From assembly GCA_016192145.1 (NCBI GenBank), contig JACPUT010000013.1:44470-108469 (forward strand): a stretch of 64,000 nucleotides of DNA, given 5' to 3'. This DNA is from Acidobacteriota bacterium (GTDB taxonomy: Bacteria > Acidobacteriota > Holophagae > Holophagales > Holophagaceae). Position numbers and translations under genes: made by a program. Shown one piece after another: positions 1 to 8,890 of the stretch. A model generated the notes under the pieces. It had not been told where the DNA came from. It ran no database searches and was given only the letters and a program-made list of their open reading frames with translations. Each line of letters opens with the position of its first letter. Within the stretch, counting starts at the first letter, position 1.

Positions 1-153
1 CAAGCGGGAGGTGGCCGTGAGGGGGGTCAGCCCCACCACCACCTCGTATTGGTGGTGGATGCGCAGGGCCGTCAGGGCCGCGCCCGCGCCCAGGGGCAGG
101 AGCACCAGCACCATGAGCTTCGCCCGCAGGTGGGAGAGGAGGAAATTCATCAT
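1..153 (-). CDS. Membrane sensor or chemoreceptor, N-terminal fragment (runs off the window)
   Basis: Reading the minus strand from an ATG at 153 gives 51 open codons to the window edge, so only the N-terminus is present. A second ATG follows at once, so the start could be three bases later. The peptide begins with a short basic stretch and then a strong membrane helix (about residues 10-29, rich in L, V, A and G). It continues into what looks like the first helix of a periplasmic sensing domain. The pattern LRAKLMVLVLLPLGAGA followed by a helix ending in ATSRL resembles proteins that carry a nitrate/nitrite-sensing (NIT) domain, such as chemoreceptors and sensor kinases. That family assignment is inference from a short piece. 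The gene is divergent from the tryptophanase gene. Confidence 0.6.
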   Translation of the reverse strand, partial: MMNFLLSHLRAKLMVLVLLPLGAGAALTALRIHHQYEVVVGLTPLTATSRL

Positions 154-525
154 GGTGACTCCAGGCCGGAGGCGGCCTGCGGAAGCGCAGGCTCGACTCG
201 CGAGGTGGGCCGGGATCGCAAGAGGATCGAAAGCTCCGGACCCCTTCATCCTCCCCTGCGGACCCCTCGACCTGACAATGATGGGGGTCACACCCGGCGT
301 GGCTTTGATCAAGGCGCTCGGGAAATGGGGCATCCTGGATCCATGGCGAAGGCATCGCTCCAGAGCTCTGAAGGTCGGCGCAAGAGCCGGCGGGCGGAGC
401 ATGAGCCTCGTTCCTCGTGCGAGGAGGGCGGCCGGGCCTGATACAGCCCAGTCGATTCCGCGGCCTTGGGCCGCGTTGTTCCCCTCCCATCCCGGGACGC
501 CGCCGTGCGTCCACTCGAGGTAGCC
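154..525. other. Intergenic region upstream of tryptophanase, no convincing gene
   Basis: About 370 bases separate the divergent sensor and tryptophanase genes. Open frames cross it, but their arginine- and serine-rich translations look like GC-driven noise. No clear sigma-70 promoter is visible. The only evident structure is the GC hairpin at 459-475, listed separately. Confidence 0.6.
459..475 (+). promoter_or_regulatory. GC-rich hairpin in the tryptophanase leader
   Basis: The sequence cgcggcc-ttg-ggccgcg forms a perfect 7-bp stem with a 3-base loop, followed by ttgtt. It lies about 50 bases before the tnaA start codon. It could act as a weak intrinsic terminator or attenuator in the leader, but the T tract is poor, so a chance GC hairpin is equally possible. 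Confidence 0.3.
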
Positions 526-1896
526 ATGCCCACCACCCTCATCGAACCCTTCCGCATCAAATCCGTGGAGCCCATCCGCATGACCACCCGCGCCGAGCGC
601 GAGGCCCTGCTGGAGAAGGCCCACCTGAACCCCTTCCTCCTGCACGCGGACGACGTGCTCATCGACTTCCTCACGGACTCCGGCACCGGGGCCATGAGCG
701 CCAAGCAGTGGGGCGCCATCATGGAAGGCGACGAGAGCTATGCCGGCGCCCGCAGCTTCTTCCGCCTGGAAGCCGTGATCCAGCGCCTCACGGGCTATCC
801 GCACCTGATCCCCACCCACCAGGGCCGCGCCGCCGAGCGCATCCTCTTCACCGTGGCGGGCAAGCCCGGCGACATCGTGCCCAGCAACACCCACTTCGAC
901 ACCACCCGCGCCAACCTGGAGGCGAGCGGCGTGGTGGCCCTGGATCTCGTGATCCCCGAGGGCCTGCAGCCCCGGACCATCCACCCCTTCAAGGGCAACA
1001 TCGATCTGGACCGCGTGGAGGACCTGCTGAAGCGCGACGGCGACAAGGTGCCCTTCGGCATGCTCACCGTGACCAACAACAGCGGCGGCGGCCAGCCCGT
1101 CTCCATGGCCAACCTCCGGGCCTATTCGGCGCTGCTGAAGCGGTACGGCAAGCCCCTCGTGCTGGACGTGTGCCGCTTCGCCGAGAACGCCATGTTCGTG
1201 AAGCTGCGCGAGGAGGGCTATCAAGATCGCAGCATCGAGAGCATCGTGCAGGAGATGTTCAGCTACGGCGATGGCTGCACGATGAGCGCCAAGAAGGACG
1301 GCATGGTGAACATCGGCGGCTTCATCGCCCTGAAGGATGAGCGCTGGCTGGAAGCCGCCCGCAACCTGCTGATCCTCACCGAGGGCTTCCCCACCTACGG
1401 CGGGCTCGCGGGCCGGGATCTGGAGGCCCTGGCCGTGGGCCTGGAGGAGGTGCTCCACGAGGACTACCTTCGCTACCGCCTGCGCACGGCCGAGTACATG
1501 GGCGAGAAGCTCAAGGCCGGGGGCGTGCAGATCGTGGAGCCCACGGGCGGCCACGCCGTCTACATCGACGCCAAGGCCTTCCTGCCCCACCTCCAGAGCG
1601 AGGATTACCCCGCCTGGTCCCTGGCCAACGCCCTCTACCTCGAAGGCGGCATCCGGGGCGTGGAGATCGGCTCCGTGATGTTCGGGCGGCGGGACGACGA
1701 CGGCACCGAGCACTACCACCCCATGGAGCTCGTGCGCCTCGCCTTCCCCCGCCGGGTCTACACTCAGAGCCACTTCGACTACGCCGCCGAGGTCATCTGC
1801 GAGCTCAAGTCCAAGGCGGAGCAGGTGAAGGGCGTCCGCATCACCAAGCAGAGCAAGTACCTGAGGCACTTCACGGCCCAATTTCGCTGGGCCTAG
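526..1896 (+). CDS. tnaA: Tryptophanase (tryptophan indole-lyase)
   Basis: A PLP-dependent beta-eliminating lyase that converts tryptophan to indole, pyruvate and ammonia in the cytoplasm. The 456-residue protein is collinear with the tryptophanase/tyrosine phenol-lyase family. It has an N-terminal EPFRIK, LTDSGTGAMS, IPTHQGR, and the PLP-lysine segment SAKKDGMV (Lys256-Lys257). Two positions favour tryptophanase over tyrosine phenol-lyase: HFDTT carries the aspartate found in tryptophanases where phenol-lyases have threonine, and VEIGS lacks the arginine that phenol-lyases use to bind the phenol ring. The start ATG at 526 follows a short gagg motif and gives the family's usual N-terminus; an upstream in-frame TTG at 466 is less likely. 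The stop codon lies inside the terminal repeat of the downstream element. No tryptophan permease gene is adjacent. Confidence 0.87.
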   Translation: MPTTLIEPFRIKSVEPIRMTTRAEREALLEKAHLNPFLLHADDVLIDFLTDSGTGAMSAKQWGAIMEGDESYAGARSFFRLEAVIQRLTGYPHLIPTHQGRAAERILFTVAGKPGDIVPSNTHFDTTRANLEASGVVALDLVIPEGLQPRTIHPFKGNIDLDRVEDLLKRDGDKVPFGMLTVTNNSGGGQPVSMANLRAYSALLKRYGKPLVLDVCRFAENAMFVKLREEGYQDRSIESIVQEMFSYGDGCTMSAKKDGMVNIGGFIALKDERWLEAARNLLILTEGFPTYGGLAGRDLEALAVGLEEVLHEDYLRYRLRTAEYMGEKLKAGGVQIVEPTGGHAVYIDAKAFLPHLQSEDYPAWSLANALYLEGGIRGVEIGSVMFGRRDDDGTEHYHPMELVRLAFPRRVYTQSHFDYAAEVICELKSKAEQVKGVRITKQSKYLRHFTAQFRWA

Positions 1897-2166
1897 GAGG
1901 GTGTCCAAGCAACCCGTGGGAACCGCGTTGAAACCAAAGGGGCCTCAGCCGAGGAGGCGTGCGCAGCGCGATGCGTGGGCATCGTGCAAGCGCGCCGACA
2001 CTGGATCAGGCCCCTTTGATTTCAGCCCTTCGGGCTGGAGCGGCGGCCGTCGCGCCCCTGCGTTGGCCTCCCTCAGTGGTGCGCCCACACCACCTTCGGT
2101 CGGCCGCCTTGGGGCGCTCGGCCGGCGCTCCAGCGCGGCCCCAGGGGTTGCTTGGACACCCTCCTA
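1894..2166. repeat. 273-bp element with 22-bp perfect terminal inverted repeats (MITE-like)
   Basis: The left end (1894-1915, core ggagggtgtccaagcaaccc) is the exact reverse complement of the right end (2145-2166) over 22 bases. Nested inverted repeats lie inside: ccaaaggggcct against aggcccctttg, ctggagcg against cgctccag, and the small hairpin agcccttcgggct. No credible protein is encoded. The layout fits a miniature inverted-repeat transposable element or a large palindromic repeat. The left arm supplies the TAG stop codon of tnaA. I saw no obvious target-site duplication. Confidence 0.7.
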
Positions 2167-2246
2167 ATTCGCGTCCTACCCCAGGGGCTCAACGCAAGGA
2201 GTCGTAGGGCGTATCTTGGGTCTCCCAACCTCTCTTGGAGTCCTGA

Positions 2247-5200
2247 ATGCGCCCTCTGACCTCCTTGGCCTGCGCGCTCGTGCTGGCTTCAACCGCCGGG
2301 GCCCAGGCCCAGGTGGATGCCCGCCTGATGCGGTACCCCGCCGTCTCCGCGACCCAGATCGCCTTCTCCTACGCGGGGGATGTGTGGGTGGTGGGGAAGG
2401 CCGGCGGCCTGGCCACCCGGCTCTCCACCCCCAAGGGCGAGGAGTCCTTCGCCCGCTTCTCCCCGGATGGCAGCCTGCTCGCCTTCTCCGGCAACTACGA
2501 CGGCAACACGGATGCGTACGTGATGCCCGTGGCGGGGGGCGTTCCCACGCGGGTGACCCACCACCCCATGTCCGATCGCGTGGTGGGCTGGTATCCGGAT
2601 GGGAAGTCCCTCCTCTTCGCCTCCGGCATGCAATCGGGCCGGGACCGCTTCAACCGCCTGTTCAAGGTGGGTCGGGAAGGCGGCCTGCCCGAGGCCCTGC
2701 CGGTGCCCTACGGCGAGTTCGGCGCCATCTCCCCGGATGGGAAGACCCTGGCCTACCTCCCCGTTTCCACGGACTTCCGCACCTGGAAGCGCTACCGGGG
2801 CGGCATGGCCTCGGAGATCTGGTTCTTCGATCTGGAAAAGAAGACGGCCAGCCGCCTGCCCAGCGCCAACGGCTCCAACGACTCCATGCCCATGTGGCAT
2901 GGTGGCAAGCTCTACTTCCTGTCCGATCGGGATGGCGTGAAGCGCAACAACATCTGGTCCTACGATCTGAAGACGAAGGCCTTCAAGCAGCTCACGCACT
3001 TCAAGGAATTCGACGTCCACTTCCCCGCCATCGGCCCTTCGGACATCGTGCTGGAGGCGGGCGGGAGCCTGTACCGCCTCGAGCTTCCCTCGGAAAAGCT
3101 GGTGCCCGTGAAGGTGGATGTCGCCACGGACCGGGCCACCCTGAAGCCCCGCACGGAAAACGCCAGCAAGCTGATCCGGAACGCGGATGTCTCCAGCCAG
3201 GGCAAGCGGGCCGTCTTCGAGGCCCGCGGCGAGCTCTTCTCCGTGCCCGCGGAAAAGGGCTACGTGCTCAACCTCACCCGCACCTCCGGGGTGGCCGAGC
3301 GGTTCCCGGCCCTCTCGCCGGATGGCAAGCGCGTGGCCTACTTCAGCGATCGCGGCGGCGAGTACGAGCTGTGCGTCCGCGCGGCCGACGGCTCGGGCGA
3401 AGAGCGCCAGGTGACCCGCATGGGCCCCGGGTTCCGCTACCACATCACCTGGTCTCCGGATGGGAAGCAGGTGATCTTCCCCGACCAGGCCATGCGCATC
3501 AACCTCTGCGATCTGGAGACGGGGAAGGTGCAGGCCATCGACAAGGGCCTCTTCATGTTCGAGGACCCCTTGGATGCGTTCCGGGCCAGCTGGTCCTCGG
3601 ACAGCCGCTGGGTCACCTTCGTTCGGGACACGGAGAACCGCAACGGGGTGGTGATGCTCTATGACACCCGGACCGGGAAGCGCCATGAGTTGACTTCCGA
3701 CTACTACAACGCCAACGAGGCGGCCTTCGATCCCGAAGGCAACTACCTCTACGTGACCACGGGGCAGGAATTCAGCCCCACCTACAGCGACCTCGACAAC
3801 AGCTGGGTCTACGCGTCCTCAACCCGCCTGGCGGCCATCCCCCTCCGGGCGGACGTGGCCAGCCCCCTGGCCGCCCGCAACGACGCGGACGAGGTGAAGG
3901 AGGAGAAGGCGAAGGACGAGAAGAAGGACGAGAAGAAGACCGAAGAGACCAAGAAGGCGCCCAAGGCCGTGGAGATCGAGTTGGAAGGCCTGGAATCCCG
4001 CATGGTGATCCTGCCCCCGGCGGCTGGCACCTATGCGGACCTCAGGGGCGTGAAGGGGAAGGTGATCTACCGCCGGGCGGACAAGGTGAACGCGGCGGGG
4101 GAGACCAAGTTCGGCCTCTTCTACTACGACCTGGAGGAGCGGGAGGAGAAGGCCATCCTCGCGGATGCGGACGGCGTCACCGTCACCCCTGACGGGAACA
4201 AAGCCCTGGTCAAGAAGAAGGACGCCTTCGCCATCCTCGATCTGAAGGCGGATCAGAAGCTGGACAAGAAGCTGCCCACGGGCGAGCTCATGATGCAGCT
4301 GGATCCCGTGGCGGAATGGCAGCAGATCTTCAATGACGCCTGGCGGCTGGAACGGGACATGTTCTACGACCCCGCTATGCACGGCGTGGATTGGAAGGTC
4401 ATGAAGGCCCGCTATGGGGGCCTGCTCAAGCACTGCGTCACCCGCGAGGACGTGAACCACGTCATCGGCGAGCTGATCTCGGAACTCAACGCCTCCCATG
4501 CCTATCGGGGCGGCGGCGATCAGGAGGTGCCCCTGCGCGTGGGGGTCGGAATGTTGGGGGCGGACTACGCGCTGGAGAACGGGGCCTTCCGCATCAAGAA
4601 GATCCTGGGCGGCGCGGCCTGGGACGCCCAGGCCCGAGGCCCGCTGGCCCAGCCGGGGCTGAAGGTGAAGGAGGGCGACTACCTCCTCGCGGTGAACCGC
4701 ACGCCCCTGGATCCCCACCAGAACCCCTGGGCCGCCTTCCAGGGACTGGCCGGCAAGACGGTGCTCATCACCGTCAATGACAAGCCGACCCTGGAAGGGG
4801 CCCGCGAGGTGCTGGTGACCACCCTGCCCAGCGAGGATCGCCTCCGCTATTGGGCCTGGGTGGAGGCCAAGCGCCAGTATGTGGAGAAGGCCTCCCACGG
4901 CCGCATCGGGTATGTCTACGTGCCGGATACCGGCATCAACGGGCAGACGGATCTGGTGCGCCAGTTCCGCGGCCAGTGGAAGAAGGACGGCCTCATCGTG
5001 GACGAACGCTTCAACAGCGGCGGCCAGATCCCGGATCGCTTCGTGGAGATGCTGGGCCGGCGGATCAGCAACTACTGGGGCGTGCGGGACGGCATGAACT
5101 GGCAGTGGCCCCCCGTGGCCCACAACGGTTCCATGGCCATGCTGATCAACGGCTGGAGCGGCTCCGGCGGGGACCTCTTCCCCCACTACTTCAAGCAGGC

Positions 5201-5507
5201 GGGCCTCGGCCCCCTCATCGGGCGCCGCACCTGGGGTGGCCTCATCGGCATCAGCGGGGCCCCCGGCCTCGTGGATGGCGGCTCCGTGACCGTGCCCACC
5301 TTCGGGATCTACTCCAAGGAGGGGGCCTGGATCGTGGAGGGCCACGGCGTGGAACCCGATATCGAGGTGATGGATGATCCCGGCCTGATGGCCCAGGGCA
5401 AGGATCCCCAGCTGGATCGGGCCATCCAGGAAGTGGAAGCGGGGCTCAAGCTGGCGCCGCCCAAACCCACGGCCCGCCCGGCCTTCCCCGACCGCTCGGG
5501 TTACTGA
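2247..5507 (+). CDS. Tricorn-like S41 peptidase, secreted
   Basis: A 1086-residue protein with the tricorn protease layout. It starts with a signal peptide (MRPLTSLACALVLASTAGAQA), then a beta-propeller region with repeated SPDGK-type blades (about residues 25-540). A strongly charged Lys/Glu linker follows (about 545-575), then a second propeller-like part, a PDZ-like domain and a C-terminal S41 serine-peptidase core. The catalytic histidine is probably His751 in ASHAY, and the nucleophile is Ser973 in GWSGSGGDLF. The residue after the serine is Gly where tricorn proteins usually have Asp. The family degrades oligopeptides; with a signal peptide this member should act in the periplasm. The start ATG follows ggag. 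The gene stands alone between the repeat element and a convergent operon. Confidence 0.88.
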   Translation: MRPLTSLACALVLASTAGAQAQVDARLMRYPAVSATQIAFSYAGDVWVVGKAGGLATRLSTPKGEESFARFSPDGSLLAFSGNYDGNTDAYVMPVAGGVPTRVTHHPMSDRVVGWYPDGKSLLFASGMQSGRDRFNRLFKVGREGGLPEALPVPYGEFGAISPDGKTLAYLPVSTDFRTWKRYRGGMASEIWFFDLEKKTASRLPSANGSNDSMPMWHGGKLYFLSDRDGVKRNNIWSYDLKTKAFKQLTHFKEFDVHFPAIGPSDIVLEAGGSLYRLELPSEKLVPVKVDVATDRATLKPRTENASKLIRNADVSSQGKRAVFEARGELFSVPAEKGYVLNLTRTSGVAERFPALSPDGKRVAYFSDRGGEYELCVRAADGSGEERQVTRMGPGFRYHITWSPDGKQVIFPDQAMRINLCDLETGKVQAIDKGLFMFEDPLDAFRASWSSDSRWVTFVRDTENRNGVVMLYDTRTGKRHELTSDYYNANEAAFDPEGNYLYVTTGQEFSPTYSDLDNSWVYASSTRLAAIPLRADVASPLAARNDADEVKEEKAKDEKKDEKKTEETKKAPKAVEIELEGLESRMVILPPAAGTYADLRGVKGKVIYRRADKVNAAGETKFGLFYYDLEEREEKAILADADGVTVTPDGNKALVKKKDAFAILDLKADQKLDKKLPTGELMMQLDPVAEWQQIFNDAWRLERDMFYDPAMHGVDWKVMKARYGGLLKHCVTREDVNHVIGELISELNASHAYRGGGDQEVPLRVGVGMLGADYALENGAFRIKKILGGAAWDAQARGPLAQPGLKVKEGDYLLAVNRTPLDPHQNPWAAFQGLAGKTVLITVNDKPTLEGAREVLVTTLPSEDRLRYWAWVEAKRQYVEKASHGRIGYVYVPDTGINGQTDLVRQFRGQWKKDGLIVDERFNSGGQIPDRFVEMLGRRISNYWGVRDGMNWQWPPVAHNGSMAMLINGWSGSGGDLFPHYFKQAGLGPLIGRRTWGGLIGISGAPGLVDGGSVTVPTFGIYSKEGAWIVEGHGVEPDIEVMDDPGLMAQGKDPQLDRAIQEVEAGLKLAPPKPTARPAFPDRSGY

Positions 5508-5571
5508 ACGGGATGTTCAACGCACCGGCCTCCTTCGGGAGGCTGGTTTCTTCTTGGGCGGAGCCCGATGG

Positions 5572-5976
5572 CTACTGCTTCCGCCGGGCCCAGGATCCAT
5601 CGGGCTGCTTCTCGAAGAGGAAGCCGAACACGGCCTTGTCACCGGGAAGGGGGCCCCGGGGCCTGGCTTCGGCCTGGAGGATGGCCTTGGTCTGGCCCGT
5701 CTTCTCGATATCGGCCTTCAGGTGATCGAAGAGGGCCTGGGCTTCGGCCTCGAGGCCCTTGGCATCGCCCGGTTGGCGCTCGGTGAGGTAGAGCACGAGG
5801 GCGGCGCTTTCGCCGGTCTTCTCGAACTTAACCTGGCCACCCCGCAGCACCGTTACACGGTGCCGCGGGTCCAATTTAACCAGCTGGCCTTCCTGGCGAC
5901 CGCACCCTAAGCCGAGCACGGCCCCCCCCGCCAGGAAGGCCAGGAACGCCGCGCGGCTAGACCGGAGCACGATCAC
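5572..5976 (-). CDS. Small predicted lipoprotein, last gene of the tgt-yajC-secDF operon
   Basis: A 134-residue protein that probably starts at a GTG overlapping the TGA stop of secDF (GTGA, 4 bases), which suggests translational coupling. The N-terminus has a basic start, a hydrophobic stretch (AAFLAFLAGGAVLGLG) and then Cys, close to a lipoprotein signal, although the residue three before Cys is Gly rather than Leu. The mature part has mixed alpha/beta character with no motif I recognise. Its place at the end of a protein-export operon suggests an envelope role, but the function is unknown. The next GTG, two codons in, is an alternative start. Confidence 0.6.
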   Translation of the reverse strand: MIVLRSSRAAFLAFLAGGAVLGLGCGRQEGQLVKLDPRHRVTVLRGGQVKFEKTGESAALVLYLTERQPGDAKGLEAEAQALFDHLKADIEKTGQTKAILQAEARPRGPLPGDKAVFGFLFEKQPDGSWARRKQ

Positions 5977-8810
5977 GCGTGCTTCTGCTTGAGCTTTTCC
6001 TTGGGGGGGAACCACTTCTCCCAGTACACGACCACGGGGCTGGCGATGTAGATGGAGGAGTAGGTGCCGGTGAGCACGCCCACCACGAGGGGGAAGGCCA
6101 GATCCTTGAGGGCCGGGCCGCCCCACAGCCACAGGCAGACGCTCACGAAGAGCACGGAGCAACTGGTGAGGATGGTGCGGCTGAGCGTCTGGTTGATGGA
6201 GTCGTTCACCAGCTGGGTGATGGTGGAGCGCCGGTACTCGGGCTTGTGGCTGTTCTCGCGGATGCGGTCGAACACCACGATGGTGTCGGCCATGGAGTAG
6301 CCCATCAGCGTGAGGAAGCTGGCGACCACGGGCACGTTGAACTCGTAGCCGAACACCGCGAAGAGGGCGAGGGCCATGATCACGTCGTGGATGAGGGCCA
6401 CGATGCCGCCCACGGCGAAGCTGGTGGTGAAGCGGAGCATCACGTAGATCAGGATCGCGAGGGTGGCCAGGGCCACGGCGGTGAGGGTCTTGCTCGTCCA
6501 CTCGCCGGAGATGCTGGGGCTGAAGCTCTCGTTCTTGCGGATGACCACCGTGCCGAGGCGGTAGTCCTTCTGGACCTGGGCCTTGAGCACATCGTTCAGC
6601 CCCGCGGGCAGTTCTCCGAAGGAGCGGTAGAGCCCGGCGCGGAGGCGATCCCGCGTGGAGATCACCTGATCGGCGGGGGCCTGGTAAGCGGCCTTGAGGG
6701 CCTCCTCCGTGGCGGGCACGTTCAGCGGATTGGCCTGGACGAATTTATCGAAGAGCCCCTTGCTGCCTTCGAGGTTCAGGGGGGTGAGGGGGCTCGTGGC
6801 CGCCTCGGGATCCAGCTGCCGGAAGATGCCGAGCAGGGCGGTGGCCTGGGCGGAGGAATCCTTCTGGTCGCCGCCCTTGGGAGCCTTGACCTTCACGGCG
6901 TAGTCCTGGATGCCATCGGCATCCTTCTCGTAGGCCACCACGGAGGCATCGGGGAAGCCGGCCACGCCGAGGGCCGAGCGGAGCTTGGCCTGATCGACAT
7001 CCTTGGTGAAGCGGACGGTCATGTCGTTGCCGCCCACGAACTGCATGCCCAGCTTGATCCGGGGGTTGTCGCTGAAGTTCCAGGGGCGCACCAGGGCGAC
7101 GCAGAGGAGGATGAGGCCCCAGGAGACGCCCAGCGCCAGCCCCTTGTACTTCATGAAGTCGAACTTGGCGCCCTTGAAAAAGGTGTGGGTGCCCACGCTC
7201 AGGGTCTTGGTGCCGGGGTGGCGCTCCAGGATCCAGTCGTAGATGTAGCGGCTGATGTAGATGCTGGTGAAGAGCGAGGCGATGACGCCCACGGCCAGGG
7301 ACACGGCGAAGCCCTTCACGGGGCCCGTGCCGAAGAGGAACAGCAGCAGCGCGGCGGCCAGCTGGGTCACGTGGCTATCCACGATGGTCCAGAACACGCG
7401 GTCGAAGCCCGCGTCGATGGCGGCGGATACGGATCTGCCCGCGGCCATTTCTTCCTTGATGCGTTCGAAGATGAGGATGTTGGCGTCCACGGCCATGCCG
7501 ATGGTGAGGGCGAAGCCCGCGATGCCGGGCAGGGTGATCACGGCCCGGAAGGAGCCCAGGAGGCCCATCATCACGATCACGTTCACGGTGAGCGCGATGA
7601 TCGCGTTCAGGCCGCTCCAGTGGTAGAAGAGCACCATGAACACCATGATCACGACGAAACCCAGGCCCGCCGCGAACACGCCGCTCTTGATGGAGTCCTC
7701 GCCGAGGCTGGCGCCCACGGCGTGCTCCTCGAGGAACTTCATGGAGGCGCGCATGGCGCCGCTGCGGAGGCTCAGCGAGAGATCGTCCGCCTCCTCGGAG
7801 GTGAAGGAGCCCGTGATCTGGACGCTGCCGCCGATGATCTTCTCGTGCACCGTGGGAGCGCTGATGACCTTGCGATCCAAGACGATGGCCAGGTAACGCT
7901 CGTCCGTGGCGGCGATGCCGGTGGCGGTGGCGAAGGCGTCGCCGCCGTCGCGGTTCAACTGGAAGGAGACCGTGTGGGCGCCGAGGTCGTTGCTGCTGCG
8001 GCGGGCGTCGGTGATCTGGGTGCCGTTCACGTCCACGCGGGTCTGCACCAGCCACCACTGGGCGATGCGCTCCTGCCCCTTGGCGGGTTTGGCCTGGCCG
8101 GCCTGGCGGGCGGCGCGCTCACTCTCCATCTCGGGCAGCAGTTCATAGCCGGCGGGGAGCTGGCCTTTGTAGAACTCCAGTCCGGCTTCCCGGGTCATGA
8201 AGCGGCCACCGGCCTGCTTCATGGGGGCGGTGAGGCGCAGCTCGAGGCGGCCGGGGCTGCTGAGCAGGCCCTTGATGCGCTCGCGATCGCCTTCCTCGAC
8301 GCCGGGCAGTTCCACCACGATGCGGTTGCCTTCGGCCCCGCTGGCGGTGATCTCCGGCTCGGACACGCCGAATTGGTTGATGCGGTTCTCGATGATCTGG
8401 AGGGCACGCTTGTTGGCGTCATCCTTCAGCTGCGCGGCCTGGGAATCCTTCAGGCTGAGGCGCGCCTGGGCGCCCTCGATCTTCAGGTCGTAGCCGCCGA
8501 TGTGGTCCTTGACGACCTTCTCGAAGCCCGCGCGCTGGGATTCCTGGAGGCCCTCCACGAGGACCTTGTCCCCCTCGGCCTTGAGGGTGAGCCCCATGAC
8601 GGCGGCTTCCTTCAGCTTGTCCTCCAGCCGGTCCCGGGTATCCCGGGCGTGGGCCTCCAGGGCCTCATGGCCCTGGACTTCCAGCTCGAAGTGCACGCCG
8701 CCCTGGAGATCGAGGCCCAGGCGGACCTTCTTGAGGGGCGTGAAGAAGAAGGCACACCCGGCGCAGACCGCCAGGGTGAGGAGGAGGCGCCAGAGGCTGC
8801 GCTTGGACAT
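5973..8810 (-). CDS. secDF: SecD-SecF fusion, protein translocase accessory membrane subunits
   Basis: A 945-residue fusion of SecD (N-terminal half) and SecF (C-terminal half). These RND-family proteins use the proton gradient to help pull secreted proteins out of the SecYEG channel. The SecD half has a first membrane helix, the signature GLDLQGGVHFELEV, a large periplasmic domain, the FTSEEADDLSLSLRSGA motif and a helix bundle with TIGMAVDANILIFERIKEE. The SecF half repeats the theme with GLALGVSW, the GGNDMTV segment and VFDRIREN, and ends in a basic tail. The ATG at 8810 is preceded by GGAG at 5-base spacing, so I prefer it to the ATG 15 bases upstream. It follows yajC, the usual partner, and overlaps the downstream lipoprotein gene. 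Confidence 0.93.
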   Translation of the reverse strand: MSKRSLWRLLLTLAVCAGCAFFFTPLKKVRLGLDLQGGVHFELEVQGHEALEAHARDTRDRLEDKLKEAAVMGLTLKAEGDKVLVEGLQESQRAGFEKVVKDHIGGYDLKIEGAQARLSLKDSQAAQLKDDANKRALQIIENRINQFGVSEPEITASGAEGNRIVVELPGVEEGDRERIKGLLSSPGRLELRLTAPMKQAGGRFMTREAGLEFYKGQLPAGYELLPEMESERAARQAGQAKPAKGQERIAQWWLVQTRVDVNGTQITDARRSSNDLGAHTVSFQLNRDGGDAFATATGIAATDERYLAIVLDRKVISAPTVHEKIIGGSVQITGSFTSEEADDLSLSLRSGAMRASMKFLEEHAVGASLGEDSIKSGVFAAGLGFVVIMVFMVLFYHWSGLNAIIALTVNVIVMMGLLGSFRAVITLPGIAGFALTIGMAVDANILIFERIKEEMAAGRSVSAAIDAGFDRVFWTIVDSHVTQLAAALLLFLFGTGPVKGFAVSLAVGVIASLFTSIYISRYIYDWILERHPGTKTLSVGTHTFFKGAKFDFMKYKGLALGVSWGLILLCVALVRPWNFSDNPRIKLGMQFVGGNDMTVRFTKDVDQAKLRSALGVAGFPDASVVAYEKDADGIQDYAVKVKAPKGGDQKDSSAQATALLGIFRQLDPEAATSPLTPLNLEGSKGLFDKFVQANPLNVPATEEALKAAYQAPADQVISTRDRLRAGLYRSFGELPAGLNDVLKAQVQKDYRLGTVVIRKNESFSPSISGEWTSKTLTAVALATLAILIYVMLRFTTSFAVGGIVALIHDVIMALALFAVFGYEFNVPVVASFLTLMGYSMADTIVVFDRIRENSHKPEYRRSTITQLVNDSINQTLSRTILTSCSVLFVSVCLWLWGGPALKDLAFPLVVGVLTGTYSSIYIASPVVVYWEKWFPPKEKLKQKHA

Positions 8811-8824
8811 GGGAACTCCGTTCA

Positions 8825-8873
8825 AGGCTGGAGGCTGGAGGCCGGAGACTGCAGGCCCTCCAGCCTCCAGCCT
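8825..8873. repeat. Perfect 17-bp inverted repeat between yajC and secDF
   Basis: The arms aggctggaggctggagg (8825-8841) and its exact reverse complement (8857-8873) flank a 15-base loop. Each arm is itself a tandem of ggctgga, and further cctccggcct copies follow on the yajC side. Within the operon it could form a strong mRNA hairpin between the two reading frames, perhaps affecting stability or the relative expression of yajC and secDF. Confidence 0.7.
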
Positions 8874-8890
8874 CCGGCCTCCGGCCTGAA

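Noticed and set aside
289..523. Possible TnaC-like leader peptide before tnaA (contains KWGILD, recalling the KWxxxD of E. coli TnaC)
   Set aside because: The frame continues for many Arg-rich codons without a stop after a proline, which the TnaC stalling mechanism needs, and it has no clear ribosome site.
3819..5345. 508-codon minus-strand frame opposite the tricorn-like peptidase gene
   Set aside because: It is an antisense shadow with no start signal or motif, over a frame with clear S41 residues.
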